A stretch of 64,000 nucleotides of DNA from Echinostoma caproni. Its lineage: Eukaryota > Platyhelminthes > Trematoda > Plagiorchiida > Echinostomatidae. This document shows, one piece after another, positions 59,051 to 64,000 of this stretch. The notes below the pieces were generated by a model. It had not been told where the DNA came from. It made no database searches and saw only the letters and a list, made by a program, of their open reading frames with translations. Each line of letters starts with the position of its first letter. Position 1 is the stretch's first letter. The stretch covers positions 1 through 64,000 of the forward strand of contig UZAN01040297.1 in NCBI GenBank assembly GCA_900618425.1, written 5' to 3'. The position numbers were made by a program, and so were the translations under genes.

Positions 59051-62000
59051 CTCACAATAAGTAATATGTGACGAATATATATATTCTATACTTTTCGACA
59101 AACAAAACATACCTATTCCGCTCTTTCGTTCCATAATTAGTATTGATGCCTTGACTTCAATCTATTTGATGGAGGTATGATTTGCTGAACATTCGGCCAT
59201 CCGGTCGCACAAGGAAAGGATTGACGTGACTTGACCTTTGTAATAAACTACTTGCGTGTGACACCGTTACCTAAATGCGTCCTCTAGCAACGGTTCTAAC
59301 CCGTTTCTTCCTTTGCAAACATTCCAAGGAACGCTCTAAATTTAGCGATACTCATTTCATACTCTTTCACTCAGCCTTTGCATGACAGATTTGGAACAGT
59401 GATTTCATAACCGTACACGACAATGACAAATACTATCAGTTGAATATTGTCACGGTGTACGCGGCCCCGAATGTCGCAGTCACTCCACCCATCCCAGTAA
59501 GTGGGTACATTGCGATAGCACAACTTCATCAATAAAGTGCTTGGACCTATAACAAAGTGCACGTACACATGGTCCCGCAAATAAGAATCTGTGATTTGTG
59601 ATTTGTTACCGAATTTGTAAATGAACTGTCATTGACAAAAGGAACAAATTGTCTACTTAAGATAAACGCGGTTCGTTGAAATTTTCCCAGACTATCAAAG
59701 AGCATTGAAAATGAGGCCACCATAGGGTCACCTGGATTTCACCTATTCCGCCTTAGGCCTTTCTCAGCACTTTTGATGGTATTCTTGAGCGGTTTACATG
59801 AGATTTACTTTCATGTACTCATGGTTCAACTTTATTGGTCATCACAGGTAGCTAAAAATATTCTACGCAGTTCTAATGTATTGAATCCTTGAATTTATTT
59901 GAATTCCATTCAGGTATAAGCCTAATAGATATGGAAGTAGAAGAAGTTGATGCAATTTTCCAGAGATCATAATTTTATCTTTTACGCGTAATCAGCATGA
60001 TTTTGACGATTTCTTAAGCTTTTCTTTCTGTCCGAACAGAATGGTACCTTGTATGGATCAACCCGATGACATTATGGGGACACATCTGAATCAAAAATGA
60101 ATAAGTGAATCAGGTACGCAGGAGTAAAAGACTCGATGAATGACTGTTGTAGCTCAAATAATCAAGAAGGTTTCTCATAAATATGTGCGTCGGGTTATAA
60201 CTGCTTATAAACCGAGCACCCAATTTAAAACCAAATAAATTATATCTAGTAAAAACCTTGACTTGCTTTTTCCTTAAATTGTGATAACCGGTTAGGCAAA
60301 TCGATATTTTTCAAAGGGTAATATGTTGGATCCAAAATCTTTTTATGTCAGTTATCTTTGAAAAGACCAAGTTGATCCCGTTTTTGCCCAGGTGAAACCA
60401 GACATACATTGTTTCAAAAGTTAATAAGTCTACAAAAGACCAGATGACAGTTTTTTTTCAAATGCTCCCAGTGCTCTCAAGAGACGGATGGAAAGCGACT
60501 GCCATATGAGTCCGGAAAGCATGAATTACCTATTGTAATAGGTCTCGCAGTCTCATCCCATTCTATTGCTACCATCTATGCAGAATAATAGTATACAGGC
60601 TATACAGACTTGACAGTTCGTGAATTGTGATCTAACTAAACCCGTAATATAGATATTTTCCAACAGGCAATGTACTGCACATTTAGAACAAATAGTATAG
60701 CCTGATTTACCGAAGTCGTTCTGTTTAACCATTCCTCAAAAATTTTATATCATTCCATTGTTTTCTTCCTGCAATCGATCAAATGTTTTCCTCGCAAATT
60801 CGACGTATTCACGTATGCGGACCAAAAGGACTGGCTCTCTCAGTCATCACTTGGAACCACTTCAACTGATAAACAGGCATAGATGATGAGTCCAAAGAAG
60901 AACACGAACAGCTGTTCAATACTCTCGGCTGGACAATTACACACAGAAGTTTAACTTCATTTAAAGATCTGTCAGTAAGCTGTTCAAAAAGTGACTCTCG
61001 AAAGCATTAAAATCCACATTTTTCGACACCGAATTAAACAGACCCCACTCATCCTATTGCTCAGAGGCTTCAAGATCAACTGCCATGGAGAACCATTTCC
61101 ATGGGCGTTTGTCAATTCAGGTGTTCCTGTGGAGCCGGTTAGATTGATCGTGTCAGCTGGCAGATGACCAAATGGATTCAGGAGCATCATCCGGCCTGGT
61201 TGAGACAAGAATTATCAAAAACCAGTAGTAGCTCAATTTTGGAGCATCTATTCAACTTGAGGCATACAGAAGATGTTGAAAAGTCAGTTAAGGTCATCGA
61301 AGGAACCTCGACGAATCTGCCTGCACAGCCGAGACGTTAACCTTTCAAATCCAAAAGCCCGAGCTATGCGATAAAAGTGGATTATTCATACAATGAGGTC
61401 GCTATGGTAAGGCGACATGATGTGATCAACGGCTGTTCAGACAATCAAATGATCAGTGAATGATTTAATTAAATGATTTCAGCTCCGCAGCCTTCCCTCC
61501 TACACCAATCTATTTTGTGAAACACCACCCGTGATTGTCTTTTATTGTGAAAGGTTTAGAATGACTAATCGCTTCAGTGACCTTTTCAACTATTTTGGGG
61601 GACATTTCAACCATTAAAAGCGGAATCCCCGAAAACACCCTGAGAACCCGCACGTGCAATGAGGAGACATTTTTCATCATCAACTTTATCATTTATTTAA
61701 CTTTCTTTTTATAGAATATACGATGACACAATTGACAGGAAAGGGCAAGAAACCAAAATCTTGGTCTAAAAAAGGATAAAACACTTCATTGGTCAACCAA
61801 CCTCCACTATTACATTGGTAAATTAGGGGTCTTATAATTTAAAATTCCATAACTCATGCAGTTGCGTGCTTTCCAGTAAGTTATTGCTACACATGTATGT
61901 TAGTGCATTTTGTTCATTTTAGTTTGGGTTCCTAAGTCATTTTTCTGGGTTACTTAAAGAAAACATTCACGTCGCGGTTTCACGGTTATTCGTCACGTTA

Positions 62001-63346
62001 CATCTTTTTCTCTGAACGAGTTGATAGTAAGCCTTCATGTTATCATACAACGTCCTGAGTCAACTTTGCGGCGAGGATTCTCGCGGTCCCCTAACCAGCC
62101 ATTGCACAGACTGGGCAAGTTGTCAGTATCAACCCCCCCTCTGTAAGCTCTGAATTCCGACAAATGACATTCACCAAAATACATGTACCCTATCTTGCAC
62201 GTTTATTCACAACTAACGATAGAGGAACAAGTGAAATTCATCTTATCCTTGGAGTATAAAATATTCCTATGATGTATGTAAATATCCCCCCGGGCAAATC
62301 TGTTCTCTGTGACGGTCACAGTTTTTTAACTGAAGTATAATCTTCTGTACTCGTAAAAGTTGTATACCTTGCAAGGCAATCAAATGGCTACCATACCTAC
62401 TAGGACAATTGTTTCAAATCTGTGGGTAACGCAATCCAATATTGCTAAATTCTTGGCTTTTGTCCTCAAAAATCCTTGGTTACTTTTCAGTTTCACTCAA
62501 AGTTTCATGTACATTCCTAATCTTTTAATATTTTTTCCTATTATTGTTGTTTAGATTGCCATTTCAAAAGTATCAATTTTGGAAATTGAGGGAAACTGCA
62601 ACGACAATTTTGCTTGGCTGCTGGGCAAAGATGAATATTCCTCCCTTTTATAATGCACTAGAATTATATTTACTTTCGTATTGATAAACACATCACCTTA
62701 CTAAGACAATTTCCGCACATGTTGCTCGACAGACACGCTGTTGCGGGTTGTTCACCGATGACGTCTAAATGAGAGGTTATAAGAAATTTCTTTATTTTTT
62801 TCCACACTGCATACAGAACAGTTTTTAACTGCTCGAACAATATCCGTTACAATCTGAGGACCAGTTAAATCTCAACGAAAAGTGGAAAAATTAGTTTTAT
62901 CGCCTGGATGATTTGTTTCACGACAAGATGTAATTTGTTGTGTTATATTTTTGCCAAATTTCGTGCGCCAAAAGTAATTCCGATTTTTGCACCTAACCAG
63001 CCCGGTTTCAAAATCAATAACCGTTAACCACAAATCAAGCAGATTACCTGCCGACAAAGAAAGCTAAAACAAACTATCTGTACCGCGAACATAACTATGT
63101 CCGAAAATGTGTTCACGACCGTGTGTTCACTTATGCAGGCATGTTTGAAAGGTGCCCTGAATGTCAGATAATACAATCTACCCGTTGCTGAATGATTACC
63201 TTGGCTTGGCTTGGCAAACAAAGCAAATCAAATGAATGAGCAATTTTGACATCCCAGGGTCAAATTCTGGGTACCGTGACCGCGTGACCCAGATTTAGAG
63301 ATGCAGATGGACAGAAGAAGATTCAACATGTGGACAAACAGGGAGT

Positions 63347-63362
63347 GTATGTATGTATGTAT
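63347..63362. repeat. (GTAT)n microsatellite
   Basis: Four tetranucleotide units. Confidence 0.75.
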
Positions 63363-64000
63363 CTTGGGTTGTACCCTCGAGGGATATGTGAACAAGGAAG
63401 TACCCATCAGGGCAGTGAATGCAGTTTTCAAATAGTTGACCTAACGACTTTGTTGACCTCATTCAAACAACGTGTGTCAACTACTGGGCCCGTTATGAAT
63501 CTAAACTAGAAGATGGAAACTTTTGTACGCTTAAACTCGGTTGATGTGTTGTTGAATTAGCAAGCAGGCGTCTCTTTTGGGCAATTCACTTTTTCACAAA
63601 GCATATGTGTGTGGCTGATTCGAAGGATAACTCATAGAACGAAAGCACCATTACTGGGTAAACACAAGTATTCCAACTGATCAGTTCACTTCCCCAGGGT
63701 GAGGTAAGAACGTCGAAATGTGGACGTATTATTATTAGGCTGGAAAATAGTTTGAATTCAATCTGTGACAGGTGGTGTACAAAAATAAAGTCAGAGTTTT
63801 TGCTCATTCTACCGTTCGCAACGTGTGATGTTTTGTATGCTGTCAGTTTAGTCAGTAGTACACAGCTGTCATTTGAGCTGAAACACATGAAATGTAAACG
63901 TTGATGCACAACCAGTGACGCATTATATACGTGTGTATGGGGGCACACAAGGCAGCGCGTTAGAGCGAGAAAAAGAAACTGTTTTCTACTAGTTGGACTT

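Larger units (their letters stand above)
58591..64000. other. AT-rich stretch with no recognised gene
   Basis: Apart from two microsatellites I see nothing I can support. Sequence near 60780-61340 is somewhat less AT-rich and could be an old repeat, but neither strand has a continuous frame or known motif. Confidence 0.45.

Noticed and set aside
59720..59770. Collagen-like GSPG reading after ATAG
   Set aside because: Only one Gly-X-Y triplet, no continuing repeat and no donor.
60780..61340. Possible retroelement coding on the minus strand
   Set aside because: Frames are short and broken and no gag, protease or RT motif is visible.

Overview
This window looks like a flatworm genome, most likely a trematode and possibly an opisthorchiid. 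The grounds are intron-rich genes in an AT-rich background, two type IV collagen genes, and a mixture of CR1/jockey-like and RTE-like LINEs, Penelope-like elements (PLEs), tRNA-derived SINEs and hammerhead-bearing SINEs. No bacterial, phage or CRISPR feature is visible. The assembly has one 629-base gap (47429-48057) and a few isolated Ns, one pair of them inside a collagen exon.

Region 1 (1-7730, + strand) holds the 3' half of a type IV collagen gene. Two Gly-X-Y exons lead into a 735-bp exon that starts the NC1 domain. Two more exons complete NC1, with all 12 cysteines present. The 2.9-kb last intron holds two small phase-0 exon candidates that could be an alternative C-terminus or part of a nested small gene.

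Region 2 (7731-18957) begins 1.8 kb downstream on the same strand with the 5' part of a second type IV-like collagen. It has a hydrophobic leader, a cysteine cluster of the 7S type (CSDRCDENTCVC) and nine short Gly-X-Y exons, one a 27-bp micro-exon. All its introns are phase 0, unlike the split-Gly (phase 1) introns of the first gene. The tandem head-to-tail layout differs from the head-to-head pairs of vertebrate type IV collagens. A CR1-like LINE lies in the 14.1-17.4 kb intron.

Region 3 (18958-64000) has no further collagen exon that I can find. Either the last intron is over 45 kb, or the gene or assembly is broken. The region holds LINE fragments (19.5-20.6, 23.4-25.6, 45.6-47.2 and 54.0-54.9 kb), PLE fragments (20.7-21.2, 31.7-32.0 and 47.2-49.2 kb), three copies of a tRNA-headed SINE with a hammerhead-ribozyme motif (38.0, 42.5 and 51.0 kb), a foldback element (39.6-40.4 kb), a GC-rich repeat-like island (41.8-42.4 kb) and long stretches of AT-rich DNA with no recognisable gene.

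Both collagens would act together as extracellular basement-membrane network subunits: NC1 drives trimer and hexamer assembly, and the 7S end drives tetramerisation. The rest is mostly decayed mobile DNA in a very long intron or intergenic space.
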